The notes beneath the pieces were generated by a model, which ran no database searches, had not been told where the DNA came from, and saw only the letters and a list, made by a program, of their open reading frames with translations. From assembly GCF_900232945.1 (NCBI RefSeq), contig NZ_OCTU01000004.1, positions 1-64,000 on the forward strand: a DNA stretch of 64,000 nt, given 5' to 3'. Below, piece by piece: positions 8,138-16,579 of the stretch (its first letter is position 1; each line of letters starts with the position of its first letter). This DNA is from Urinicoccus timonensis (GTDB taxonomy: Bacteria > Bacillota > Clostridia > Tissierellales > Peptoniphilaceae). The position numbers and the translations under genes are program-made.

Positions 8138-8830
8138 TTATTTTAGAATGGATTTTAAGTAATCTAATAAATCTGATTTAGTTAGAGGCTCTGCATGACT
8201 TAAAATACAATACTTACAGTCGAAACTTTCTATCAAATTTGTTAATGACATTAATTTTTCTTTATCCATATACCCATCATTGTAGAAATCCTCGCTTGTT
8301 GAATCTCCCAAGAACAATATTTTTTCCTCAGGAATATAGATAAGCACCGTATCTTCCGAATGGGGTGAAACCGTATGAAAAATCATTGCGGTTATTCCAC
8401 CGAGATTAAGGGTAAGCTCTTTTTCAAATTGGATATCCGATAGAACGGCAATAATTCTTTTATTATCTACATATTCTCTAGCTAGGCACTCATCATCATT
8501 TATCAAAAATTTTATATATGCACTGTCAGATAGTTTGGCTCTTTCCTGTTTCAAAAACTCGTTGGTTTTATGGTGTGCAATGGACAATCCGTGAATTTTA
8601 TGCATTCCAAAGGTATGGTCCCAGTGCCAATGAGTGATGACAGTAAAATCTGGCTTCTTTAGGTCCTCGATTTCTAGGGATTTATAAAATTCATCAACAT
8701 GGTCTGCTGAATTTCCTGCATCAATGGCAAGTGCAATTTTATCTCCATTTAAGTATGCCAACATAGGCCTATCAGTTTCTGGTTGATGTGGATAATAAAA
8801 GACCCTGCTAGTTATCTTTTTCAGTTCCAT
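8138..8830 (-). CDS. MBL-fold metallo-hydrolase
   Basis: About 230 residues from ATG 8830, which follows aggtggg; a start 12 bases upstream is possible. The metal signature HWHWDH lies near residue 90, with further ligands in SPHSEDTV and FLGDS, and a C-terminal LSHAEP. This is a beta-lactamase-superfamily hydrolase of the small-molecule type; the substrate is unknown. It overlaps the upstream cytidine deaminase gene by about 10 bases, so they form one unit in the resistance block. It is not similar enough to a known class B carbapenemase to call a beta-lactamase. Confidence 0.78.
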   Translation of the reverse strand: MELKKITSRVFYYPHQPETDRPMLAYLNGDKIALAIDAGNSADHVDEFYKSLEIEDLKKPDFTVITHWHWDHTFGMHKIHGLSIAHHKTNEFLKQERAKLSDSAYIKFLINDDECLAREYVDNKRIIAVLSDIQFEKELTLNLGGITAMIFHTVSPHSEDTVLIYIPEEKILFLGDSTSEDFYNDGYMDKEKLMSLTNLIESFDCKYCILSHAEPLTKSDLLDYLKSILK

Positions 8831-9210
8831 TTGCCATCCCACCTTTCTGGTAATAAATCTTTCAGCAACACTTCTTCCATTTCAGGTAATACAATTTGGG
8901 TCTCTATATTTTGATTATCTATCTGTGCAATAAACTCTCTGCACCTTCCACATGGTGGAAGTATACTCCCATCTTCAAATACAGCGATAATCCTTTTGAT
9001 TGCAGTTTCATTGTTCTTTACCATTTCAGCAATAGCTGACTGTTCAGCGCATAAGCCAATAGAACAGGGCAAGTCAATGCATATTCCTGTAAAGATGTTA
9101 CCGCTATTTGTCTCCAACGCGCACGCAACATGCCCTGAAGTTCCAAAGTTCCGTAACTTTTTATGATTAATTATACTGAAAGCAATTTGATATAATTCTT
9201 GTTTATTCAT
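8821..9210 (-). CDS. Cytidine/blasticidin-deaminase-like protein
   Basis: About 129 residues from ATG 9210 (ggagaa upstream; an ATG 12 bases earlier is possible). The zinc deaminase signature is intact: CAEQSA near residue 56 (ligand Cys and catalytic Glu) and PPCGRCRE near residue 90. Its length matches tetrameric cytidine deaminases and blasticidin S deaminase. Placed between a hydrolase and a phosphotransferase in a resistance block, it may detoxify a nucleoside antibiotic, but simple pyrimidine salvage is equally possible. Confidence 0.78.
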   Translation of the reverse strand: MNKQELYQIAFSIINHKKLRNFGTSGHVACALETNSGNIFTGICIDLPCSIGLCAEQSAIAEMVKNNETAIKRIIAVFEDGSILPPCGRCREFIAQIDNQNIETQIVLPEMEEVLLKDLLPERWDGKWN

Positions 9211-9255
9211 TTTCTTCTCCAATATTATTTAGCTTAATAATACGTTATTCTTTTT

Positions 9256-9780
9256 TCAAAACACTAAGTTATTCAGTTCACCATCAAGAACTTTTATAGT
9301 TTCATTTCTTTCCTTATCCTCTTGATTGTCATATAAAAGTTGTTCAATAAACTCCCATATATCTTCTAGTTTACGTCTAATATGATAGAATAACAAAGCA
9401 TCCGTATTGATTAAAAAATCTTTGTGTAATTTCAGGTATATGTTCATAAATACATCATAATATGGCTTATCAACAAAAAACATGAGATCAGCTTTTACTG
9501 GAGCCAATTTCAAGCCTTCCCAGTCAATTAGAACTAACTGCTCATCCCGTTGCATCAAGTTCCAATTATGAATATCTGTATGGCATAGGGCCATTTTAGG
9601 ATTACTTCGTCTTAGAATCTCCGACAGTCCTTCAACTCTGTCAATAGATTGTTCAAGGGGTTTTATGTGTGCCCCAAGCAAGCATTTTAAGTCCATGGGA
9701 AGACTGGCGCATTCTTTACGCAATACTTGTTTTAGCTGTTTCAGAAATGGCAAACTAAAATCTTCCCTAATTAGTTGCAC
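9256..9780 (-). pseudogene. 5'-truncated aminoglycoside/spectinomycin-type phosphotransferase
   Basis: 174 codons remain. The catalytic loop CHTDIHNWNLM and the metal-binding IDWEGLKLAP segment of the APH family are present. The N-terminal ATP-binding lobe is missing: family members such as APH(9) run to about 330 residues, and the frame is closed by stops just upstream of the GTG at 9780. Probably inactive. Phosphotransferases of this type have been reported near erm(TR) (recollection). Confidence 0.7.
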
Positions 9781-9952
9781 ATATACCTACTATATCAATA
9801 AATTTTGAGTTATCATTGACTATATTAGTTGCTATTATCAGAATAGTCGTCGATAACTATATTTTCGTGCAAATATGCAAATAAGTAAAATGATAGTTAT
9901 GTTATATCATAATAATTGAAAATAATAGAATGCATTTTTCAATGTAATAAGA
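9781..9952. other. Intergenic stretch, no gene seen
   Basis: AT-rich sequence between the truncated phosphotransferase and the erm terminator. The missing 5' half of the phosphotransferase is not here, so the truncation was a deletion or rearrangement rather than a simple stop. Confidence 0.5.
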
Positions 9953-9985
9953 TTAAGCGTTCTCTTAAAGTTAGAGAACGCTTAA
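9953..9985 (-). terminator. erm terminator
   Basis: A perfect 12-bp stem (ttaagcgttctc / gagaacgcttaa) lies 12 bases past the erm stop codon. The downstream tail on the minus strand is only weakly T-rich. Confidence 0.7.
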
Positions 9986-9996
9986 TTATTTTTAAT

Positions 9997-10728
9997 TTAT
10001 TGAAATAATTTGTAACTATTGAAAACAGACAAAAATTGTTCATTGGATAATTTATCAAGATCAGTAATATTCGCATGCTTCAGCACCTGTCTTAATTGAT
10101 TTTTAGTAAAAAGAACATGATATTCCCTGTTTACCCATTTATAAACGAAAAATCTATACTTTTTGTAGTCCTTCTTTAAAATAAATGGTTTATGCCTTTC
10201 AAGTACAATCAATACAGAATCTACATTAGGCTTAGGGTGAAAATATGCTCGTGGCACTTTTTTAAGAATTTTTATATCCATTTCCACCATTAACAGCAAA
10301 CCTAAAGCTCGTTGGGTATTTTGCAACCTTTTAGCAAATCCCCTCTCTACAATAAGGTAGCTATATTTCGCTTGACTATCAAAAGCAATCTTTTTTACAA
10401 TATCAGTACTAATATTGTAGGGAATATTACCAAATATTTTATAGTCTGTATTTTTAGGAAAGCTAAACTTCAAAATATCCTCATGAATAACTTTTATATT
10501 CTGAAAAGGTTCAACTGCTTTTTTCGTGGCATGACATAAACCTTCATCAATCTCTATAGCATTCACCCGTTGACTCATTTCCACAAGTTCCTTGGTAAAA
10601 TGTCCTTTTCCTGACCCAATTTCTATTATTTTATCTTGTTTATTGATATTCGTATATTTTAATATTTCCTTTACATGCTTTTTAGATGTAATGAAATTTT
10701 GCGTATTTTTCGGGTTTTTCTGTTTCAT
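9997..10728 (-). CDS. erm(TR): 23S rRNA adenine-N6 methyltransferase Erm(A), erm(TR) subtype
   Basis: 243 residues, full length for Erm. It dimethylates A2058 of 23S rRNA, giving macrolide-lincosamide-streptogramin B resistance. The SAM motif [15 protein letters not shown], the acidic motif NAIEIDEG and the catalytic GNIPYNIST are all present. The sequence and both leader peptides match the erm(TR) form of Erm(A) as I remember it. The start is preceded by aaggag, which the attenuator hairpin (10747-10783) can hide. Base composition and an own promoter mark it as acquired cargo. Confidence 0.93.
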   Translation of the reverse strand: MKQKNPKNTQNFITSKKHVKEILKYTNINKQDKIIEIGSGKGHFTKELVEMSQRVNAIEIDEGLCHATKKAVEPFQNIKVIHEDILKFSFPKNTDYKIFGNIPYNISTDIVKKIAFDSQAKYSYLIVERGFAKRLQNTQRALGLLLMVEMDIKILKKVPRAYFHPKPNVDSVLIVLERHKPFILKKDYKKYRFFVYKWVNREYHVLFTKNQLRQVLKHANITDLDKLSNEQFLSVFNSYKLFQ

Positions 10729-10746
10729 TATAACCTTCTCCTTGCC

Positions 10747-10783
10747 GGTTATAATGAACTAATCTTAAGAGCTCATTATAACC
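10747..10783 (-). promoter_or_regulatory. Translational attenuator hairpin of erm
   Basis: A perfect 11-bp inverted repeat, ggttataatga (10747-10757) and tcattataacc (10773-10783), sits between LP2 and the erm start, with the erm ribosome binding site beside it. Stalling of a drug-bound ribosome in the leader would open it, the known mechanism for Erm(A)-class genes. Confidence 0.85.
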
Positions 10784-10785
10784 AA

Positions 10786-10845
10786 TTATTTTTGGTTTGG
10801 TTGATAATTAAATCTCTCAATAACAAATATAGAAAACATACCCAT
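10786..10845 (-). CDS. erm leader peptide 2
   Basis: 19 codons, MGMFSIFVIERFNYQPNQK, with a strong aaaggaggt site seven bases before the ATG. It carries the IFVI stalling motif of Erm(A)-class leaders and controls access to the erm ribosome binding site. Confidence 0.88.
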   Translation of the reverse strand: MGMFSIFVIERFNYQPNQK

Positions 10846-10871
10846 ACCTTTACCTCCTTTAATTTTTTTCA

Positions 10872-10919
10872 TTATAAATGAGATAAAGTAATATCTACTA
10901 CTGCAATACATGTACACAT
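10872..10919 (-). CDS. erm leader peptide 1
   Basis: 15 codons, MCTCIAVVDITLSHL, after aaggaggag. It contains the IAVV stalling motif known for the first Erm(A) leader. Too short for ordinary gene callers. Confidence 0.87.
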   Translation of the reverse strand: MCTCIAVVDITLSHL

Positions 10920-10943
10920 ATTTAACTCCTCCTTATGCAACTG

Positions 10944-10972
10944 ATTATATCACTTTTAATTTCTCTATTCAA
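10944..10972 (-). promoter_or_regulatory. erm promoter
   Basis: Minus-strand TTGAAT (10967-10972), 17-base spacer and TATAAT (10944-10949), about 25 bases upstream of LP1. Confidence 0.78.
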
Positions 10973-11136
10973 TAAAGTTCTGTGCTAATCTACCTCACCC
11001 TATGGATTTTTAATACCGAAACATCAAATGTCATCTGTCAAATGCCCTATTTAAAAGGGTCAAAAAACGGTATTTTTTAGCCTGTTTTTGACCCAATTTT
11101 CGTACTCAAACCACTACATGTTGTGGTTGACTCCTA

Positions 11137-11223
11137 TTATTCCTTGTCCAAACCACAATACGTCATCAGAATTGCTGCTTCAACGTGGTTCGCATTGTTA
11201 AGAGGCGTGTCGGGTGCTGTTAG
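11137..11223 (-). other. Possible second rlmD-like att remnant at the end of the recombinase operon
   Basis: Directly after the last recombinase gene a 28-codon open stretch contains NANHVEAAILM, resembling the HVETIVLM end of RlmD, at the place where an integrase attachment site would be expected. HVE codons lie at 11179-11187. The core bases differ from the 8010 and 52257 copies, so this is only a suggestion. The rest of 10973-11236 holds an inverted repeat aaccac/gtggtt (11109-11128) and no gene. Confidence 0.35.
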
Positions 11224-11236
11224 TTATATTGTATAT

Positions 11237-12811
11237 TTACTTTTTATCCTTGTCAATTTCAACCTCAAGTCCAGATTTAAACACTACTTTTAAATTTTCT
11301 TCATAAATTACTATCTTATCTATAAGTTTCCTCACCAATTCTTCATCATAACTTTCTATTTCTAATTCTTGATTGTCTAAAAACTCTTCTAATTCCTTTA
11401 GCCTGCTTTGTTCATTCTTCTCTTCCGCCATTTCAAGGAGTATCTTTTCTTTTTCATTTCTTAACTCTTCCACCCTTTCTACAAGGTCTGTGTAATCTTT
11501 CTTGGCATTAGCTACTTTTAAAAGCTCTTCTTGCACTTTCAACATTTCTTTATCTATTTCTTCTATCTGGCCACTTCCATCACCTGTGATGGCTTTTTCT
11601 ATATTTTCTTTTATTGTTTCTTTTAATTCACTGCTTTCAGATATAAGTTGATTGATGGCTTCTACAACTGCCTCTTGTAGGTCTTCTTCTTTTATTGTTC
11701 TTGCATGGCAGGCATCTGGTCCATGGGTTACTCTTGTACAACACCTCCAAACAGTGTATTTTTTTCCTCTGTTATTCCATGCTATTCGCCTGTAAATATC
11801 TCCGCATTTAGAACAATAGACAATACTTGAAAGGGCATATTTACTCGAATAAATTCTTCTTTTCCCTTTACCACTTACCATATTAGCTCGTCTATCAATT
11901 TCTTCTTGGACTCGCATGAAGATTTCTTTAGGTATAATGGCTTCATGGCTATTTTCTACATAATATTGAGGTGCTATTCCATCATTCTTTACTCTCTTCT
12001 TATTCAGGAAATCTACAGTGTATGTTTTTTGTAAGAGGGCATCCCCCATATATTTCTCATTAGTTAATATTTGATTGAGGTTTGATACATGCCACTTCTT
12101 ATTTCCTGCTCCATTTACTATCTTATCTTTTTCAAGTCCCACCTTTATATCTCTTAGGCTTGCTCCTTCCAAGTATTCTCTGTAGATCCTTTTTACTATT
12201 TTTGCTTCTTCAGGAACGATGACAAGTTTTCCCTCTTCGTCTTTTGTATAGCCTAAAAACCTATTATGATTTACTTGGACTTGCCCTTGTTGAAATCTAT
12301 ATTGAAAGCCTAACTTTACGTTTTGAGATAAGGACTGACTTTCCTGTTGAGCAAGAGATGCCATAATGGTAAGGAGGACTTCTCCCTTGGCATCCATAGT
12401 GTTGATGTTTTCTTTTTCAAAGTAAACTGGGATGTTATTCTCTTTTAGTTTTCTAATATACTTTAAGCAGTCTAGTGTATTTCTAGCAAACCTCGATATG
12501 GACTTTGTAATGATGTAGTCTATGTTTCCTTCCATGGCTTCTTCAATCATTTTATTAAAGCCAGCTCTTTTCTTGGTATAAGTTCCACTGATTCCTTCAT
12601 CAGAAAAAACTCCCGCAAATTCCCAATCTGGATTTTTCTTAATATAGTTTGTGTAATGGTCTATTTGAGTGTCATAAGAAGTTGCCTGTTCATCGCTGTC
12701 CGTTGATACCCTTGCATAAGCTGCCACCCTTAGTTTCTTCTTTTCTGATTCCTTGATGGAATTTCCTTTTTTCTTCTTCGCTGGTATAACTATAACCTTG
12801 CTACTCATCAT
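11237..12811 (-). CDS. Large serine recombinase (distal)
   Basis: 524 residues. The resolvase-type catalytic domain starts with [11 protein letters not shown] (nucleophile Ser about residue 36) and continues with the GISGT and SRFARN motifs. The recombinase domain follows at about 180-290 ([10 protein letters not shown] ... [14 protein letters not shown]), then a zinc ribbon (CSKCGD ... [12 protein letters not shown]) and a coiled coil at about 400-480. All parts of a phage integrase are intact. Overlaps the middle ORF by 11 bases. Likely acts with the other two at the rlmD att sites. Confidence 0.9.
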   Translation of the reverse strand: MMSSKVIVIPAKKKKGNSIKESEKKKLRVAAYARVSTDSDEQATSYDTQIDHYTNYIKKNPDWEFAGVFSDEGISGTYTKKRAGFNKMIEEAMEGNIDYIITKSISRFARNTLDCLKYIRKLKENNIPVYFEKENINTMDAKGEVLLTIMASLAQQESQSLSQNVKLGFQYRFQQGQVQVNHNRFLGYTKDEEGKLVIVPEEAKIVKRIYREYLEGASLRDIKVGLEKDKIVNGAGNKKWHVSNLNQILTNEKYMGDALLQKTYTVDFLNKKRVKNDGIAPQYYVENSHEAIIPKEIFMRVQEEIDRRANMVSGKGKRRIYSSKYALSSIVYCSKCGDIYRRIAWNNRGKKYTVWRCCTRVTHGPDACHARTIKEEDLQEAVVEAINQLISESSELKETIKENIEKAITGDGSGQIEEIDKEMLKVQEELLKVANAKKDYTDLVERVEELRNEKEKILLEMAEEKNEQSRLKELEEFLDNQELEIESYDEELVRKLIDKIVIYEENLKVVFKSGLEVEIDKDKK

Positions 12812-13217
12812 CTATCACCTCGATTAAATTGTACTGGTGGCTTGCTCGTTCAAAAGGATCTAGTGGTAGAATTCCTTCCTCTTTATACCTAAACTTGCAT
12901 GGAACTTTAATAATCTCTTCTTCCTTTTCCCAAACTCGTCCCATGGCCACTGCCCTTTCTTTTAACATTTGACCTGCCTTTTCAAAGCTTTCTCTATCTA
13001 TTATCTTGGGATAGATATCATTTCCTAAATACTTTTTATTGGTTAGGATTCTTTTTACACTGGAACTGTTTTTCTTTAAGCCTGCAAGGTCTGCACACTT
13101 TATAAGGGCATTTCCAGCAAGATAATTTTTAAAGATTTTTCTTATATTCTCTGCTTCTTTTTCTTCAATTTCTAATCTTCCGTCTCTTATGGTATAGCCA
13201 TAGCATAGTCTAGACAT
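12801..13217 (-). CDS. Catalytic-domain-less recombinase-like protein
   Basis: 138 residues made only of the recombinase domain ([20 protein letters not shown] ... [15 protein letters not shown]), with no resolvase domain, no nucleophile Ser and no zinc ribbon. It overlaps both neighbours (11 and 8 bases), so it is kept in translational coupling. Similar three-ORF sets are familiar in clostridial and streptococcal mobile elements. It probably binds att DNA as an accessory subunit or directionality factor (inference). Confidence 0.75.
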   Translation of the reverse strand: MSRLCYGYTIRDGRLEIEEKEAENIRKIFKNYLAGNALIKCADLAGLKKNSSSVKRILTNKKYLGNDIYPKIIDRESFEKAGQMLKERAVAMGRVWEKEEEIIKVPCKFRYKEEGILPLDPFERASHQYNLIEVIDDE

Positions 13218-14772
13218 CTTCTTTCACTTCCTCTCTTAATACAAGTCCACACTTTAAATGAAAATCAAGAGTCTCTCTATTGACAACCTGTATGTGTGCA
13301 ATGATTACTTCAAACAAGTCATCTTCAAAGTGATCTATCATTTCACTTTTTCCTAAGATTTCTATTAATTTTTCAAGTTCTCTTATTTCTTCATCATTTC
13401 CAAGGATGGCTTTTTTAATTCTTTCCTTTTCCCTGAGTAGATGACTTTCTTCACTTGAAATTTCACTGCTTTCTTTTGCGTAAATACTTGCATCTAAAAC
13501 TCCCGAAGTTATAAGTTTGTTTAGAACCTCTTTTCTTTCCCTTAGTTTTTCTAAGCTTTCTTCTGTTTTATTTATCTTCGCAACTTCTTTCTTGCTGTCC
13601 ACTCTCTTTAAAGATTCTAAGAGTGGCATTAGAATTCTATCTTTTCCAAAGACTAGCTTGTTTACTAAAGTTATAAAAGCCACTTTTATGTCCTTGTCTT
13701 TTATAAACTTCATGGAGCACTTGTTGATATCTATTAGGTGTTCACTGCAAGTCCAAGCTATATATTTTTCTTTGCCATTATAGTGATGTCTTCTTTTAAA
13801 GCTTGAACCACACTCGCCACACTTTATTTTCCCCGATAGGCTATATCTATTTTGATATCTTTTGGTGTTTTTCCCATTTTCTTTTGCTATAGCCCTTATC
13901 TTTATTAGGCCTTGAACTTTCTGAAAGTCCTCTCTACTTACTATGGCTTCATGGTTGTCTATTATCTTATACTGGTCTTCTTCTCCCTTATTCTTGTGTC
14001 TCTTATAATTTTCATCTGTATAAGTTTTTTGGTAGATGACATCGCCTATATATTTTTCATTTTTTAAGATTCCGTTTATAGTCGACCCATGCCATTTTGC
14101 TCCTTTTTGTCCTTTAATCTTTCTTTTATTTAAGTCTTCTGCTATTTTGTGCGTTCCCTTACCTGAAAGATACTGTTCAAATATTTCTTTTATGATTTTT
14201 CCTTCTTCTTCATTCACTACCATCTTTCCGTCTATATTCTCATAGCCATAGGGTGGGCTTGATATAATAAAAGTTCCATTTTGAAATCTTTTCTTTATGG
14301 ACCATTTGTTATTTTCTGAAATAGACCTGGATTCACTTTCTGCAAGGGATGAAAGTATGGATAGCATCAACTCACTTTCCATAGTTCTTGTATCAATGTT
14401 TTCTTTTTCAAAATAGATACCAATGTTTAAATCAAGGAGTCTTCTTACGATTTCCAAACAATCTGTCGTGTTTCTTGCAAGCCTTGAGATGGATTTGGTT
14501 AGGATAAAATCTATTTTTCCGTCTTCACAGTCTTTTAGCATTTTTAGAAGACCATCTCTACATTCTTTCTTGGTTCCAGTGATGCCTTCATCAAAGTATA
14601 AACCTGCAAAAGTATATGAATTGTTCTCTGCTATCATCTTTTCGTAGTGTGCCTTTTGCGTTTTAAGACTCACAAGCTGAGCTTCCTCATCTGTCGATAC
14701 TCTTGCATAAGCAGCAACTCTTAATGTAGATTCTTCTTTTTGATTCGCTTCTATTATTGTTATCTTTTTCAT
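13210..14772 (-). CDS. Large serine recombinase (proximal)
   Basis: 520 residues. Catalytic start [13 protein letters not shown] (Ser about 26), then GITGTKKECRDG and SRLARNTTD. The recombinase domain contains PPYGYENIDGKM ... TINGILKNEKYIGD; the zinc ribbon is CGECGSSF ... CSEHLIDINKC; the coiled coil lies near 390-460. First of the three overlapping recombinase ORFs, after a strong aaaggaggt site. The small gene at 14832-15041 precedes it. Confidence 0.9.
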   Translation of the reverse strand: MKKITIIEANQKEESTLRVAAYARVSTDEEAQLVSLKTQKAHYEKMIAENNSYTFAGLYFDEGITGTKKECRDGLLKMLKDCEDGKIDFILTKSISRLARNTTDCLEIVRRLLDLNIGIYFEKENIDTRTMESELMLSILSSLAESESRSISENNKWSIKKRFQNGTFIISSPPYGYENIDGKMVVNEEEGKIIKEIFEQYLSGKGTHKIAEDLNKRKIKGQKGAKWHGSTINGILKNEKYIGDVIYQKTYTDENYKRHKNKGEEDQYKIIDNHEAIVSREDFQKVQGLIKIRAIAKENGKNTKRYQNRYSLSGKIKCGECGSSFKRRHHYNGKEKYIAWTCSEHLIDINKCSMKFIKDKDIKVAFITLVNKLVFGKDRILMPLLESLKRVDSKKEVAKINKTEESLEKLRERKEVLNKLITSGVLDASIYAKESSEISSEESHLLREKERIKKAILGNDEEIRELEKLIEILGKSEMIDHFEDDLFEVIIAHIQVVNRETLDFHLKCGLVLREEVKEDV

Positions 14773-14831
14773 CCATTCAACCTCCTTTCTGCTAGTGCTA
14801 TATTCCCGTACAAGTGAGTATTTATCAAGTC

Positions 14832-15041
14832 TTATAGTAATAATTCTGAAAGAATAGGTCTGAATTTTTTAATGTTTTCTCTCCTAATTTTTCTATATTC
14901 TTCAAGGCTAATTTCATCTAAAAGAAAGAGATCCTGGATGAACTTATCTGATAGATAGAAATTAAGCTCTGCCTTTAAATCCCTTTCTGTATATTCAGTC
15001 TTTATAATTTCTTGTCTACCTTCAAACTTTTCTACTCTCAT
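14832..15041 (-). CDS. Small SHOCT-like protein upstream of recombinases
   Basis: 69 residues. The C-terminal half (LFLLDEISLEEYRKIRREN) resembles the short SHOCT oligomerisation motif. Strong taggaggtggagt site before ATG 15041. An upstream open frame holding a CPKEY unit ends in ATGA overlap with this start. Its place before the recombinase cassette suggests an integration or excision accessory, without proof. Confidence 0.65.
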   Translation of the reverse strand: MRVEKFEGRQEIIKTEYTERDLKAELNFYLSDKFIQDLFLLDEISLEEYRKIRRENIKKFRPILSELLL

Positions 15042-15151
15042 ACTCCACCTCCTATATCACAGGCAAAGAAATCAGGTCTATTTTTAACCCTAATTTTCTT
15101 TCCTCTATATTCCTTAGGACATAGAGTGTGTTTTTGAGTAATATTAAGGTC
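15038..15151 (-). other. Distal CPKEY-repeat unit in a start-less open frame
   Basis: The minus strand from 15151 reads DLNITQKHTLCPKEYRGKK, then RVKNRPDFFACDIGGGV and a TGA overlapping the next gene's ATG (ATGA). The 48-base unit at 15098-15145 is closely related to the tandem units at 49549-49740. No ATG, GTG or TTG start with a ribosome binding site is visible, so expression is uncertain. Confidence 0.45.
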
Positions 15152-15198
15152 TTAATATATGCCATAAGAAATACTGAAATAGGATGGTAAAATAAAAA

Positions 15199-15239
15199 AA
15201 GGCTTAATGGATTTCTAATTTAAAAATCCATTAAGCCTT
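15199..15239 (-). terminator. Terminator of the C45/CW_7 moron
   Basis: A 16-bp perfect stem (aaggcttaatggattt / aaatccattaagcctt) is followed on the minus strand by a T-run. It lies 11 bases after the CW_7 ORF. Confidence 0.88.
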
Positions 15240-15249
15240 AATCGTTTTA

Positions 15250-15423
15250 TTAAATTAGCTGATTTACTCTCTTCTGAACCGCTTTATAATCATATCCAGC
15301 TTGAGTTAACCTTCTTTTTCTTTCTGCTCCATTCCCCCATTTCTCACTTATAACCTCTCTTGCTAATTTGTCGATTGATTTTCTTATAATGGGATATCTT
15401 TCCTTATGAATGATTCTTACCAT
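15250..15423 (-). CDS. Free-standing CW_7 cell-wall-binding domain
   Basis: 57 codons from ATG 15423. Residues 17-57 (KLAREVISEKWGNG, RKRRLTQAGYDY, VQKRVNQL) are a complete CW_7 repeat (PF08230), nearly the same as the C-terminus of the phage endolysin. The ATG overlaps the C45 gene's end by seven bases (15417-15423), so translation is probably coupled. It has no catalytic domain. Either a functional mini-protein targeting peptidoglycan, or the duplicated 3' end of an endolysin left when the C45 gene was inserted. Confidence 0.7.
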   Translation of the reverse strand: MVRIIHKERYPIIRKSIDKLAREVISEKWGNGAERKRRLTQAGYDYKAVQKRVNQLI

Positions 15424-16394
15424 CTACGATCTATAGAATATTTTTTCCTACTTGGATTTCCCTCACAGCGATATATTTTATTTTCTTTTAAGTCATATAT
15501 AGATGACCAAATGGTATCAAATTTCTGACTTTTATCATATTGACACATAAAACCAAACTCTCCACTTAAAAGTGATTTTATATCATCTTTGTATAATAAA
15601 TCAGAGTTTGCATTTTCTATTGTCTTATATCTCTCATGAGAATGTATATCGTCTTTGATGTTGGTTTTATACTTGTTCATCTTATTAGATATAAAGTGGT
15701 TTGTTCTATATATACATCCGTCATTTATTTGTTCAAAATATCTATCGTTTGAATTCAATTCTGCAAGTAAAATTTCCCCACTTTTATCAATAACTATTAT
15801 ATTCTGAGATGACCCAATATCTACATTTTCTAAAAAATTTCTAGCTTGATTAACTGTTGAACACTTCTCCAAAATATATCTAATTAAAAAGCCTGCATTA
15901 AATCCTACCCCTCTAACAGTTGGGTAGACAAAAGTTAAACCACATGCCAAGCCTTTCTCATTCACTCCATCTTCCATTTGGATCATAGCTGTTGTGTTAC
16001 CAATAAAAGAATAACTACTATCGATTCTATAAAAGGCACTATCAGTTAAGCTTTTTATGCTCTTGTCAAAGTCACTATTTCTAGCAAGAAATATCCCTCT
16101 TGAATTAGAAATACCTATACACGAACAAAATGCATCTTCTGTAAATACATACATAGATGATAAAAACGCAAATACTATATCAAAATCTATCTTTAATCCA
16201 TCCCCAAAACCTTGTATTTCATCCAAAATCTCTGGATAAAATTTATTGTAGATTTGATATGCTTTTTTTGAATATTCTAATTTTTCTGAATTTATTAGTT
16301 TTCTAAAATTTGGTGTTTTACTATTTTTAAAAAGTAGAGTTCCATACTTAAATCCAGCTTCATAATGACTGCCTTTCCATCTTGAATGATACAT
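15417..16394 (-). CDS. C45-family autoproteolytic acyltransferase/hydrolase (Ntn fold)
   Basis: About 325 residues from ATG 16394, chosen because aaggagggg lies at the right distance and a promoter lies just upstream; a longer frame to 16469 has no such signals. The GSHYEAGFKYG opening, the CSCIGISNSRG segment (expected N-terminal nucleophile Cys after self-cleavage, about residue 108) and FLARNSDF match the penicillin acyltransferase/C45 group of linear amide hydrolases. It sits between the endolysin terminator and its own terminator, so it is a moron. The substrate is unknown: an acylated signal, a bile-type amide or a beta-lactam are possibilities. Confidence 0.75.
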   Translation of the reverse strand: MYHSRWKGSHYEAGFKYGTLLFKNSKTPNFRKLINSEKLEYSKKAYQIYNKFYPEILDEIQGFGDGLKIDFDIVFAFLSSMYVFTEDAFCSCIGISNSRGIFLARNSDFDKSIKSLTDSAFYRIDSSYSFIGNTTAMIQMEDGVNEKGLACGLTFVYPTVRGVGFNAGFLIRYILEKCSTVNQARNFLENVDIGSSQNIIVIDKSGEILLAELNSNDRYFEQINDGCIYRTNHFISNKMNKYKTNIKDDIHSHERYKTIENANSDLLYKDDIKSLLSGEFGFMCQYDKSQKFDTIWSSIYDLKENKIYRCEGNPSRKKYSIDRRW

Positions 16395-16412
16395 TTTCCC
16401 CTCCTTAGGATA

Positions 16413-16441
16413 AGTATCTTCTAATAAAAATTTTTTGTCAA
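16413..16441 (-). promoter_or_regulatory. Promoter of the C45 moron
   Basis: Minus-strand TTGACA (16436-16441), 17-base spacer and GATACT (16413-16418), directly before the aaggagggg site of the C45 gene. Confidence 0.6.
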
Positions 16442-16540
16442 TGATTTTAATCTTGTAAATTTCATACAATACTTTGATTTATTAATTAAAGTTTGAACAC
16501 CGATATTTAAAATTAGTTAAAATGTTTCAAAATAAAAAAT

Positions 16541-16566
16541 AGCCTGCAACAAAATCGGCACAGGCT
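16541..16566 (-). terminator. Terminator after the endolysin gene
   Basis: Stem agcctg / caggct with a T-run on the minus strand, 14 bases past the endolysin stop. It closes the late operon before the moron. Confidence 0.75.
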
Positions 16567-16579
16567 TCTTACTCACATA

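Noticed and set aside
8138..8830. Calling the MBL-fold protein a carbapenem-hydrolysing beta-lactamase
   Set aside because: Only the superfamily metal motif is visible; there is no signal peptide and the sequence is not that of known class B enzymes.
16395..16469. Upstream extension of the C45 hydrolase
   Set aside because: The extension overlaps the apparent -35/-10 sequence and lacks a ribosome binding site, whereas aaggagggg precedes ATG 16394.
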